This document shows, piece after piece, positions 36,948 to 45,352 of a stretch of DNA of 64,000 nt (position 1 is its first letter; every line of letters starts with the position of its first letter). Made by a program: the position numbers and the translations under genes. The stretch spans positions 175,469-239,468 of the forward strand of contig NZ_JAKLTR010000013.1 of the NCBI RefSeq assembly GCF_022012415.1. Reading direction: 5' to 3'. The DNA is from Terrimonas ginsenosidimutans. Its GTDB lineage: Bacteria; Bacteroidota; Bacteroidia; Chitinophagales; Chitinophagaceae. The notes below the pieces were generated by a model that saw only the letters and a program-made list of their open reading frames with translations, was not told the DNA's origin and ran no database searches.

Positions 36948-37763
36948 TCACCGAAGCAGTGAGTCGAGCTTTTGCCGGAACAGCTTACTGGCCGGCAGGT
37001 CATTGTGTCCTCCATTTTCAATGGTGATAAGTTCTGTTCCTGCCGGAGCGATCTTCATCAGTCTTTTAGCGTGGCGGTAAGGAATGGTATTATCATCTGT
37101 TCCGTGGAAGAGTGTTATCGGTTCTTTTACCTTTTCTATGTATTGAAAGGTGGGCAGATGGAAGTTCATCATCCAGGTAACGGGGTACATAAACGCGAAT
37201 CGGGCAGCCAGCGCATCAATGCTATAATACGGCGTTTCAAGGATCAGCCGTTTGCTTTCCCGTACGGAAGCAAGCTGCGCCGCAATGCCTGTTCCCATCG
37301 ATTTCCCATAAATAATGATACTGTCGCTGCTTATCCGCGCTTTTGCCATAGTATACATCGTCAGCGCATCACTGTATAACACACGTTCTGTGCGCTCACC
37401 GGTTGTTTTGCCAAAGCCCGGATAATCGATCATCCATACTTCCTGGTTGTGATCCGTAAAGAACTTTGCATTATCTGCATACCGTTCGATATTGGCTTTG
37501 TTGCCATGAAAGTAAAGTACGATGCCCTTACGCAGAGAGTCAGGCACGGTGAACTGAATGATGCTGAGATTGCGGCCATTGTCAACAGGAAGATACACTT
37601 CCGTGAACGGCTGCCTGAATTGGAACTCGTATTCCGCATCCAGTGGTTCGGGATGAAATAAGAATTTCTCCTGGAAGAAATAGAGAGCCAGCCCGCAGGA
37701 GATATAAACAGCTATAAAGACCTTCAGCCATTTAGCCCATTTTTTCTTTGCCTGTTGTTCCAT
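36948..37763 (-). CDS. Membrane-anchored alpha/beta hydrolase (BEM46-like)
   Basis: Alpha/beta hydrolase fold with an N-terminal membrane helix (about residues 14-30). The nucleophile elbow is GKSMGTG (Ser155), the acid Asp222 or Asp223 in HGTDD, and the base His252 in GGHND; the oxyanion strand reads LYFHGN. The length is 271 aa. A paralogue with the same architecture is at 40391-41179. It follows the Dabb gene after 7 bp on the same strand, so the two are co-transcribed. The substrate is unknown. Confidence 0.85.
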   Translation of the reverse strand: MEQQAKKKWAKWLKVFIAVYISCGLALYFFQEKFLFHPEPLDAEYEFQFRQPFTEVYLPVDNGRNLSIIQFTVPDSLRKGIVLYFHGNKANIERYADNAKFFTDHNQEVWMIDYPGFGKTTGERTERVLYSDALTMYTMAKARISSDSIIIYGKSMGTGIAAQLASVRESKRLILETPYYSIDALAARFAFMYPVTWMMNFHLPTFQYIEKVKEPITLFHGTDDNTIPYRHAKRLMKIAPAGTELITIENGGHNDLPASKLFRQKLDSLLR

Positions 37764-37770
37764 AAAAGTC

Positions 37771-38175
37771 CTATTGAACTAACATATCATAAACCACTAC
37801 CCTGGCCCAAAGATGACTGTATTTTTCTACAAATGCTTTATGGATAGGATGAACCTGGTAAACATCCTGCTCTTTGGCGGAGTCGAAATACATCAGTTCG
37901 GACACATCATAACTGTTATCGACCACGTCTCTCTTTTCAGTAGAGGCCGGTATGCCGATAAGGAGTTTTTTTATTTCTTTGATCCCGGTTAATGTCTTAA
38001 GCCCTTCCATGAGCTCTTTTCTGTCTGCTGCATTTCCCGGATTTTTTAACCAGAAGAATACATGATGCACTACCTGCGTGGGTGTTTGTGTCATAGCGGA
38101 TGAAGTGATAATAGTTGGAGCCGCGGCCAGTACGGCGGCGGATGTTATAAAATCGCGTCTGTTGAGCTTTTTCAT
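37771..38175 (-). CDS. Exported Dabb (stress-responsive alpha/beta barrel) protein
   Basis: A 134-aa protein with a twin-arginine type leader (NRRDFITSAAVLAAAPTIITSSA), then a ferredoxin-like Dabb domain from VVHHVFFWLKN to the end (HPIHKAFVEKYSHLWARVVVYD). Dabb domains usually dimerise and occur in stress or polyketide-cyclase-like proteins; no enzyme role can be assigned. It is the first gene of a two-gene operon with the BEM46-like hydrolase. Confidence 0.85.
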   Translation of the reverse strand: MKKLNRRDFITSAAVLAAAPTIITSSAMTQTPTQVVHHVFFWLKNPGNAADRKELMEGLKTLTGIKEIKKLLIGIPASTEKRDVVDNSYDVSELMYFDSAKEQDVYQVHPIHKAFVEKYSHLWARVVVYDMLVQ

Positions 38176-39035
38176 AGAAGATGAAGGTAGGATGAAATGG
38201 AAAAAGGAAAAATAAAAGTTCGGTCGAAAGGGTGCGTCTTTTTAGTTGAACGGGGTAGCTCCCGCGGATTTTAAGACAGGGTCAAGGCGGAACAGGATGG
38301 GCTGACAGTCTTGCGTGAGGCCCCCTCTAAATCTCCTCCGAAGGGGGAGACTTCGCACAGTCATTATGAAAGCGGCATCAAATATATCGGATAACATGTT
38401 CGACATATCCGCGTACTTTTTATTATCAGACGGTTCCAGGTCTCCCCTTCGGGCTAATCGTTATCCAAACTTTCGGAGGAGTTGAAGAATTTACTGTCTC
38501 ATACTGTAGCTCACGATTTCAATCCAATGTCGTTTAGTTAGCAGCCCCCGAAGTAGCGCGGCGGACGCGGCGATACGCGGAGAGCGCAACGAAAATACAA
38601 GATTATCCATGGCTGTTTTCGCTGCGTCCGCAGCGTATCGCCGCGTCCGCCGCGCTACTTCTACGCCAGGCAAACCTTAAGTTGACGTGCCGTGAGGTAG
38701 GCCGGGACAAATTGGAGGTTGCTGGCAGTCATTATGATCGAATATCCAGGTACAGGGTATTGACACCAGTAGGTATATGTATTTTCGGCCAACGGCCATC
38801 GATCATCGGCCATCGAATGAACTTTCGGGAAAATCCTTAACTAAACGACATTGGATTGACATCGTAGGGAAATAAACTATCTGAAGGAAGCAGAAGCCCG
38901 TCGAAAAATTTGGGTAACGATCAGCCCTTCGGAAGATTTAGAGGGGTCAGGGATTCACCTTTGCAATGAATACATCAGTATTGGTAACGCAGATGACTGT
39001 CTCTTACCAGTAGATCGCGGGAACCTACGCCGTTC
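38176..39035. repeat. 860-bp mosaic of inverted repeats (M1, M2, M3, D, F)
   Basis: No gene. In order: M1 38319-38345; CAGTCATTATGA 38358-38369; M3 inverted 38451-38473; M2 38519-38540; perfect 28-bp family D arms 38551-38578 and 38633-38660; CAGTCATTATGA again near 38728; four heptamer F units 38791-38818; M2 inverted 38838-38859 (22 nt, perfect); M3 38906-38926; M1 inverted about 38926-38947. The two M2 arms and the two M3 arms are concentric near 38690. It resembles the element at 61815-62294. Confidence 0.85.
38551..38660. repeat. Family D palindrome with perfect 28-bp arms
   Basis: Arms 38551-38578 and 38633-38660 (AAGTAGCGCGGCGGACGCGG and onward) are exact reverse complements with a 54-nt spacer. 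The spacer ends CATGGCTGTTTTCGC, like the spacer of the copy at 62009-62127 (TATGGCTGTTTTCGC). Such a hairpin would be very stable in RNA or single-stranded DNA. Confidence 0.9.
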
Positions 39036-39064
39036 AAATAAAAAAGGGAGGCGAACCTCCCTTT
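39036..39064 (-). terminator. Intrinsic terminator of the lipoprotein gene
   Basis: On the minus strand a 9-bp stem (AAAGGGAGG / CCTCCCTTT, 39043-39064) with a 4-nt loop is followed by a T-rich stretch, immediately after the stop at 39068. Confidence 0.9.
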
Positions 39065-39067
39065 CTG

Positions 39068-40207
39068 TCAGAAAACTCTGTTATAATAATCGCTTATCCC
39101 GCACTGCGCCTTATTCTGTACATCCGCCATGATCACTCTTATGATCTCGTCATTATTAGGAGGGAATTGTTCCCGCTGGTTCAGCAGCCTTTTATCCTCT
39201 TCGCTCAGCGCCCTTTCATCCCCGGTGTACGTGGAAAATGTATATACCCAGCGATAATCAGCACGGTACGTATCACTCCATAAATGGCGGCGGTCAATAT
39301 CATTGATCAGTGCCTGCAGTAATCCATCGGCCTGTAGTGTGCGTGTGATGGTGGTGATCTTTGCTTTTACAGTTGTATACTCCCGTTTTACTGAATCCGC
39401 TTTGAAGACGATCTCTTTGGTCACGATCTGCTTACTTACTTCCCGCACATTTCTTTCATCCCGGTATCGCCCGATGTTCACATCGCTGAAACGCAATTCC
39501 ACTGTATTGTCCGGACGAACCTGCGCCGCTTCATTGGCAGAATAGAAACGAAGGAAAGACGCGCGGCTGTTATTATTCAGGTAACGGAGGATATCGTAAT
39601 TGAAATTGTTGAAATCATAAGAATAGGAGGTGTACTGGTAACCAAATCTGGTCAATGGCTGTATCACCACATTTGTAACCGCATTGGCATACGCTTCATC
39701 CATTTTTTGTTTGATGGAAAGATCGCCGGGCTTCAGCGCCAGCGCCCGCTGGAATTCACTGTAAGCATCCCTGAATCCTTTTTTGGTATTCTGATCCATC
39801 AGCTCCATACCCCTGTCAACACGTGCGTTGCTGGCTTCTTCCTGGTAAGTATTCATAAAGGAGGAATAATCCGTAGGCTGCACTACTTTGTAAACAGAAG
39901 GTGAGCGCCGGATCGATTCATAAAGACTTTGCAGGCTGGCATACTCCCGGTAAATATTTTCAAAACGCAGGTCGGAAGTAGTACCCGCGAAGTTCCTGAT
40001 ATTCCTTTCGTGATCCTCTATTGCATAGCGATAAGCATTCTGAAGAATGTCCAGCGTAGCGGCGTCATCCGGTTTCTTGCTCAGCTTTTGAGCAGCCAGT
40101 GTTACTGCTTCGTCATAACGACCCTGCTGATAGATCTTGCCAAGGTTCTTGCAGGAAGAAAAGGCAAACGCCAGTAAAAGGAAATAAGTGTAGAGTTTCA
40201 GTTGCAT
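39068..40207 (-). CDS. Lipoprotein with TPR-like N-terminal half
   Basis: A 379-aa lipoprotein: leader MQLKLYTYFLLLAFAFSSC with lipobox Cys19. Helical repeat-like segments follow (YQQGRYDEAVTLAAQKLSKKPDDAATLDILQNAY at about 26-59 and FQRALALKPGDLS near 150), typical of TPR units. The C-terminal part is unlike any family I know. It is likely tethered to the inner leaflet of the outer membrane, as is usual for Bacteroidota lipoproteins without an export signal after the Cys. It is transcribed alone. Function unknown. Confidence 0.8.
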   Translation of the reverse strand: MQLKLYTYFLLLAFAFSSCKNLGKIYQQGRYDEAVTLAAQKLSKKPDDAATLDILQNAYRYAIEDHERNIRNFAGTTSDLRFENIYREYASLQSLYESIRRSPSVYKVVQPTDYSSFMNTYQEEASNARVDRGMELMDQNTKKGFRDAYSEFQRALALKPGDLSIKQKMDEAYANAVTNVVIQPLTRFGYQYTSYSYDFNNFNYDILRYLNNNSRASFLRFYSANEAAQVRPDNTVELRFSDVNIGRYRDERNVREVSKQIVTKEIVFKADSVKREYTTVKAKITTITRTLQADGLLQALINDIDRRHLWSDTYRADYRWVYTFSTYTGDERALSEEDKRLLNQREQFPPNNDEIIRVIMADVQNKAQCGISDYYNRVF

Positions 40208-40390
40208 AAGATCCGTTTTATATTGGACGGGGCACGCGAAAGATAGTTAATTCAGTTGCCACTAATTAGAGAAAACTTAACAAGTAAAAGCCCGCTCAAG
40301 GGCTCAGTTCTTCTGGTTGTTCTTCCTGCTTCCCGTGTCATCTTTCCGGCGGAAAGGAAGGGCAGAGAGGAGATTAACGGAGAAAATGGT

Positions 40391-41179
40391 TTAATATTTC
40401 AATATGTCCCGTACAAAGTTGTGGTATTCATCAAACTTAGGCAGGTTATTATGACCGCCACCATGGATCCTGATCAGCGTGATCTTATGCGGGTTCAGTT
40501 TTTGTAAACGTTCGCTATGCTTTATCGGGATCAGCAGATCACGTGTTCCATGGATTATATACGTATGGCAATTCACTTTCCGGATCCATTTGTCTGTTCT
40601 CAGGTGATAACGCAATACGTACCTGACCGGGAGGATCGGTAAGAAACGTTCAACCACTTTCCTGAAATTATAGTAGGGGGCATCAAGGATCAGGTAGCGC
40701 GGCTTATTGTCTGAGGCGATCTTGCTGGCAAAACCGCTTCCGATACTGCGGCCATAAACAATGATATGATGTTCGGCATATTCCTTCAGCAATGAATCGT
40801 ACACGAACTGCATGTCCTTCATCATATCTCTTTCACTGCGCTTGCCGGTACTTTTTCCAAAACCACGATAATCCACCAGCACCACATCATAATTGTAACG
40901 GTAGAAGTCCCGGGCATATTTTGACCAGCCTTTTATACTTCTGCTGTTGCCATGAAAATAAAGGATCAGTCCCGAAGGGTTTTCCCGGTGAAAATGCAGT
41001 CCATTGATCCGTACGCCGGGTTCTACATCAAAGAAATATTCCCGGAACGGGATATCGTATTTGAACTGGAAATCCTGCGCCAGCTTTTCCGGTTTGAAGA
41101 TAAATTTCTCCTGCAGGAAATAGGCGAGGCCTGAGAGGACGGTGATGCCGGTTAGTATGTACCAGACGAATGTTGGCAA
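40391..41179 (-). CDS. Membrane-anchored alpha/beta hydrolase (BEM46-like), second copy
   Basis: Paralogue of the hydrolase at 36948-37763: N-terminal membrane helix (about residues 5-22), oxyanion strand LYFHGN, nucleophile GRSIGSG (Ser145), acid Asp214 (HGTRD) and base His243 (GGGHNNL). It has 262 aa. The start is TTG at 41179. No operon partner; a family B palindrome separates it from kup upstream. Confidence 0.85.
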   Translation of the reverse strand: MPTFVWYILTGITVLSGLAYFLQEKFIFKPEKLAQDFQFKYDIPFREYFFDVEPGVRINGLHFHRENPSGLILYFHGNSRSIKGWSKYARDFYRYNYDVVLVDYRGFGKSTGKRSERDMMKDMQFVYDSLLKEYAEHHIIVYGRSIGSGFASKIASDNKPRYLILDAPYYNFRKVVERFLPILPVRYVLRYHLRTDKWIRKVNCHTYIIHGTRDLLIPIKHSERLQKLNPHKITLIRIHGGGHNNLPKFDEYHNFVRDILKY

Positions 41180-41188
41180 AAGGGGGAG

Positions 41189-41296
41189 TTAATTAAAAAT
41201 TCAAAAGTAAAAATTAAAAAAAATAACCTGAAGAAAAGGGATTTCTTCAGGTTATCAGGCACTATTTTTTAATTTTACTTTTGAATTTTTAATTAA
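41189..41296. repeat. Family B palindrome enclosing a second hairpin
   Basis: Outer arms 41189-41222 and 41265-41296 (TTAATTAAAAATTCAAAAGT and onward) pair almost perfectly over 32 bases with one extra base. Inside lies a separate perfect 14-bp hairpin (ATAACCTGAAGAAA 41223-41236, TTTCTTCAGGTTAT 41242-41255). The kup stop codon is inside the right outer arm. It probably terminates kup. Confidence 0.9.
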
Positions 41297-43266
41297 TCCT
41301 CCACCCGCCTCAATCTTAAATTCGTTACGGGTGCCACTATGAGCGGGAATTTCTCCACCGTCACATTCGCGACGTCGAGTCCAAAACCTCTTTCTTCGGA
41401 TAGGCTGTGTTCTTTCAGCCAGAAATGCAGTTTCATGATCACCCGCTCAATGAACGGCAGCTCATTATCCTGGCTCAGGTACTTTTCCATTACCATGAAC
41501 TGGAAGTCGCCCACCGTATTACTGCTTGCCAGGCTTTCGTAGCGGCTGATGATGTTCACTTCTTTATTGGCGACAAGATCTTCCACTACTTTACGGAACA
41601 TCAGGTTGATTCGGGGTTCCATTCTGAATCCAAGGCGGAAATCGATCCGGATGATATCGTTCGGAATAATATGGTCTACCTTATACTCGCAGGTATACGG
41701 GTCATCAAGTGTATCCACGTGCACGAACCAGTAGATGTCGGCGCGCTTGGGTTTCCTGTTGAGGATCGAATAGATGATCTTATGTTCGATCTCTTTCGGA
41801 TTATTGGCACTCGTCAGGTAGATCAGGTGAGTGGCGTATTTGGGAACAGCCCGGTCATTGCTCAGCTCCTGGATCTTGGGGATATAATGTTCCATCCGCA
41901 CAAATTCCACGTACCGGTTCTTGATCTTTCTTGCCCGGTACCAGACATACATCACCAGGAACATCAGGCCACCCACGATCAGCGTGATATAACCTCCATG
42001 AACGAACTTATCCATCAGTGCGATGCCGTAACAGAGCTCAACGATGAAATAGCCGATCAGGAAAATATAGATCCAGAGTGCCTTGATCCGGTGCAATACC
42101 AGGTAATTGGCAAACAGGATCGTGGTGGTCAGCATCGTCATAATGATGGCCAGGCCATAGGCCGCCTCCATGTTTGAAGACTTCTTGAAGTAAAGAACAA
42201 CCCCAACGCAGCCGACGAACAGCAGCAGATTTACAGCCGGGATGAACAACTGGCCTTTTTCTTCCGATGGGTAGCGGATCTTCACTTTTGGCCACAGGTT
42301 AAGACGCATCGCCTCGCTGATGAGGGTGAATGCGCCGGAGATCATGGCCTGGCTGGCAACGATCGCCGCTGTTGTGGCGATGATCACGCCGGGAATGATG
42401 AACCATTGCGGCATCAGGTCATAAAAGGCATTGATCCCTTGTGAACTCTTTACCGCATCGGTGATCACCATGCCGCTGCGTTCTTTCAGCAGGTAAGCGC
42501 CCTGTCCGAAATAGTTGATCAGCAGGCAGGCTTTTACGTATATCCAGGTCGCCCGGATATTCCCCCGGCCGCAGTGCCCCAGGTCACTATACAATGCTTC
42601 GGCTCCCGTGGTACAAAGAAATACCGCACCAAGCAGCCAGAATCCGCCGGGATATGTCCGCAGGAATTCGATCGCGTAATAAGGGCTGAGCGCTTTGAAA
42701 ATGGCGAGGTCATCTGATACGTGTATCGCTCCCAGAACAGCCAGCATGGTGAACCAGATGAACATCACCGGTCCGAATATCTTTCCGATGGAAGCTGTTC
42801 CGAATTGCTGAAGGAAGAAGAAAACGCAGAGGATGATCAGGACGATCACGACGATGGTGTCGGTTGGCATGCCACGTAGTGCGGGCAGTTCTTCCAAACC
42901 TTCGATCGCGGAGGTGATGGAGATAGGAGGGGTGATGATACCGTCCGCCAGGAGGGCTGCGCCTCCGATCATGGCAGGTATGACCAGCCACTTCTTTCGT
43001 CGCCGGACCAGTGCATACAGGGCAAAGGTGCCACCCTCACCACGGTTGTCCGCTCTCAGGATCAGGACCACATACTTGATCGTTGTCTGAAGCGTCAGCG
43101 TCCATATGATACATGACAATGCCCCGATCACGAGGCCATCGCTTACTTCCCTTCCCCCAATGATAGCATTGAATACGTACAGGGGAGAAGTTCCTATGTC
43201 GCCGTAAATAATTCCGAGAGCAATAATGAGTCCTGCGGCTGTGACTCTGTTAGTGGGTATTTTCAC
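41293..43266 (-). CDS. kup: Kup potassium uptake permease
   Basis: Proton-coupled K+ importer of the KUP/HAK family. The first helix has the signature GIIYGDIGTSPLYVF, followed by RADNRGEGGTFALYAL and ADGIITPPIS. About 12 membrane segments cover residues 10-450, and a soluble C-terminal domain of 200 residues follows. The length, 657 aa, is normal. The start is GTG at 43266. A promoter with a dyad in its spacer lies upstream (43319-43351). Confidence 0.95.
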   Translation of the reverse strand: MKIPTNRVTAAGLIIALGIIYGDIGTSPLYVFNAIIGGREVSDGLVIGALSCIIWTLTLQTTIKYVVLILRADNRGEGGTFALYALVRRRKKWLVIPAMIGGAALLADGIITPPISITSAIEGLEELPALRGMPTDTIVVIVLIILCVFFFLQQFGTASIGKIFGPVMFIWFTMLAVLGAIHVSDDLAIFKALSPYYAIEFLRTYPGGFWLLGAVFLCTTGAEALYSDLGHCGRGNIRATWIYVKACLLINYFGQGAYLLKERSGMVITDAVKSSQGINAFYDLMPQWFIIPGVIIATTAAIVASQAMISGAFTLISEAMRLNLWPKVKIRYPSEEKGQLFIPAVNLLLFVGCVGVVLYFKKSSNMEAAYGLAIIMTMLTTTILFANYLVLHRIKALWIYIFLIGYFIVELCYGIALMDKFVHGGYITLIVGGLMFLVMYVWYRARKIKNRYVEFVRMEHYIPKIQELSNDRAVPKYATHLIYLTSANNPKEIEHKIIYSILNRKPKRADIYWFVHVDTLDDPYTCEYKVDHIIPNDIIRIDFRLGFRMEPRINLMFRKVVEDLVANKEVNIISRYESLASSNTVGDFQFMVMEKYLSQDNELPFIERVIMKLHFWLKEHSLSEERGFGLDVANVTVEKFPLIVAPVTNLRLRRVED

Positions 43267-43318
43267 TATCTTTTTTTATTAAGCTGGTACAGACCTGCTT
43301 TCCGGGCTATATCGATTG

Positions 43319-43351
43319 CAAAGGTATATGCAAAATCTGCATATCGGCAAA
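43319..43351 (-). promoter_or_regulatory. kup promoter with a 19-bp dyad in the spacer
   Basis: On the minus strand TTTG (43351-43348), a 21-nt spacer and TACCTTTG (43326-43319) fit the Bacteroidota consensus TTTG / TAnnTTTG. The spacer contains ATATGCA-N5-TGCATAT (43326-43344), a perfect 7-bp dyad overlapping the first base of the -7 box. Predicted transcription start near 43313, 5' leader about 47 nt. Confidence 0.55.
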
Positions 43352-43383
43352 GTCTTAATTTTTTGGGTCGATCAAAATATTTC

Positions 43384-43425
43384 GTTACCTGTTGCCCATT
43401 ACCCGTTGTCCGCTCACTGTTCACC
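43384..43425. repeat. Family G array: six 7-nt units
   Basis: Six consecutive heptamers of GTTNCCC type (for example GTTACCT, GTTGCCC, GTTGTCC). A related sequence with GTTGTCC and GTGAACG lies at 50455-50475. This array sits just upstream of the kup promoter. Confidence 0.6.
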
Positions 43426-43632
43426 GGACAACGGAAATTTAATCCGGTTTTAATTCGATCAATTGTCTATGGACAGCGGTCAACGAAACTAATGTTAAAG
43501 CTACCAGACCGCGCAACTATTTCCCGCTAACATCCGTTCATGTAATCCTTGGGTTTCCTGCATCTTTGGGAAATAAAGGTTACCTTTTAGCGGGCAAACC
43601 AGTAATTTTAACGAGCAAAAAATCAGAATATT

Positions 43633-45153
43633 ATGAAGGGTGGAAGATGGATTTTATGTCTTATCACGCTACTTGCCGGACTGTCAGCCAAATCTCAGCG
43701 GATCGTATACTCACAACCGGACCGTGAAGATTCCAGGCGCCTCAATTTTGAAGTCATCGGAAAAATGAACGGCAACTTCCTTATCTATAAAAGTATCAGG
43801 AACAAAAACTGGATCTCGATACTGGATAATGATATGAAGGAAGTGGCAAAAGTGGATCAGGACTACCTTCCGGACAATGACCGGGTGATCAATGTTGACT
43901 TTTTCCCATATGGCGATTTTGCCTATATGATATACCAGTACCGTAAAAAAAGTATTGTTTACTGCGCCGCAGCCAAGATAGATCCGGAGGGCAAAAAAAT
44001 AGGAGAGCTGATCTCCCTGGACACCACACAGATCGGTTCCGGTGACAACAAGATCTACTCCGTCATCTCCAGCGAGGATAAGAGCAAGATCATGATCTTT
44101 AAGATCAATAAAAAGGATAGAAGGAATTTCATGACCACCACCATCCTGCTGGACGAAAAACTGCAGCTCATTAAAAAAAGCCGCCTTGCTATCCCCATGC
44201 AGGATCGTGATGATGATTATCTCAGCGAATTCCAACTCGATAATGAGGGAGACCTGATCTTCTCCAAGTTCAACAGGGTGAACAATGAAAACATCGGCGA
44301 AGCCGCCTTCCTCGTGAAATATGCCCAGTCTGATACGCTGCTGGTGCGTACGCTGAAACTGGACAAGATCTTTCTTGACGAGATCCGCATTAAACCGGAT
44401 AACGTAAATAAGCGATTCTTCCTTACTTCATTTTACGTAAAACAAAAGCGTGGCAATACTGACGGCTATTATTTCTACATCTGGGATAAAGCAACACAGC
44501 AGCCGGTCATCGAAGACACTTTTGCATTCTCTGATGCACTTCGCCGTGAGGCACGTGGCAATTCAAGTATCAAAGCGGCCTTCAATGAATACTTCATCCG
44601 GCAGATCGTGGTGAGACGGGATGGCGGGTTCATCATCGCGTCCGAAGCATTCTACACCTCATCACGCGGATCATCCATGTGGAACAGGTACAATTACATG
44701 TATTCCCCGTATTTCCGGTCCTACGATTACTATTACTATTCCCCTTACTACAACAATAGCTTTTGGGGCAACCGCTTCAATGATTTCCAGAATACCCGGT
44801 ACCAGGCCGATAATATCACCATTCAGTCATTCGACAAAAATGGTAAACGCGAATGGAGCAGTGTGATCACCAAAGAACAGTTTGATGACCAGTCCGACGA
44901 CCTGATCTCTTACCAGATAATGAACACCGGTGGCCAGGTGCACTTCCTGTTCAATAACCTCGAAAGACGCGTGCAGCTGCTGACGGATTTTTCCGTAAAA
45001 CCCGACGGAACACTGACCCGCAACCCAACCCTGAAAGATCTTGACCGGGGTTATGAGTTCATGCCAAAGTATGGAAAACAGGTTTCGGCCCGACAGATGA
45101 TCATACCCTGCGTCTACAGGAATTATATCTGCTTCGCGAAACTCGAATATTGA
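43633..45153 (+). CDS. Exported protein with a Tyr-rich segment
   Basis: A 506-aa protein not recognised. It has a signal peptide (ILCLITLLAGLSAKSQ) and then alternating strand-like segments (SILDNDMKEV, NVDFFPYGDFAYMIYQY, FDKNGKREW) that suggest a beta-propeller-like repeat. Around residues 355-380 there is a tyrosine cluster (YNYMYSPYFRSYDYYYYSPY). It has a strong terminator of its own. It may be a cell-surface or periplasmic protein of Bacteroidota; function unknown. Confidence 0.75.
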   Translation: MKGGRWILCLITLLAGLSAKSQRIVYSQPDREDSRRLNFEVIGKMNGNFLIYKSIRNKNWISILDNDMKEVAKVDQDYLPDNDRVINVDFFPYGDFAYMIYQYRKKSIVYCAAAKIDPEGKKIGELISLDTTQIGSGDNKIYSVISSEDKSKIMIFKINKKDRRNFMTTTILLDEKLQLIKKSRLAIPMQDRDDDYLSEFQLDNEGDLIFSKFNRVNNENIGEAAFLVKYAQSDTLLVRTLKLDKIFLDEIRIKPDNVNKRFFLTSFYVKQKRGNTDGYYFYIWDKATQQPVIEDTFAFSDALRREARGNSSIKAAFNEYFIRQIVVRRDGGFIIASEAFYTSSRGSSMWNRYNYMYSPYFRSYDYYYYSPYYNNSFWGNRFNDFQNTRYQADNITIQSFDKNGKREWSSVITKEQFDDQSDDLISYQIMNTGGQVHFLFNNLERRVQLLTDFSVKPDGTLTRNPTLKDLDRGYEFMPKYGKQVSARQMIIPCVYRNYICFAKLEY

Positions 45154-45181
45154 GGAAGTCAAAACTCAACAGTAAAAATTT

Positions 45182-45231
45182 AAAAGGATCCCGGGACAGT
45201 AAGCCTGCTTACATTCCCGGGATCCTTTTTT
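45182..45231 (+). terminator. Strong intrinsic terminator
   Basis: Perfect 15-bp arms (AAAAGGATCCCGGGA 45182-45196 and its complement 45215-45229) enclose a further 6-bp stem (GTAAGC/GCTTAC) and end in a T-run. It lies 28 bp after the Tyr-rich protein gene. Family B A/T arms (about 45158-45190 and 45315-45347) surround it. Confidence 0.9.
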
Positions 45232-45352
45232 GAAAGAACATGCCCGTCAGAAGTGAATGGGTAATTACCCTTGATTTAAAAGTCTTTATTGAAAGACCTT
45301 GCAGCTTTCCCGTTTTAATTTTTACTTTTGACCTTTAATTTTTAACTCTCCC

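Larger units (their letters stand above)
43267..43632. other. 366-bp divergent region between kup and an exported-protein gene
   Basis: It holds the kup promoter and dyad (43319-43351), a heptamer array at 43384-43425, and GTCCGGTGAACGG-type sequence in inverted form at about 43418-43432, related to 50455-50475. No ORF of interest and no known riboswitch pattern was recognised. Confidence 0.6.
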
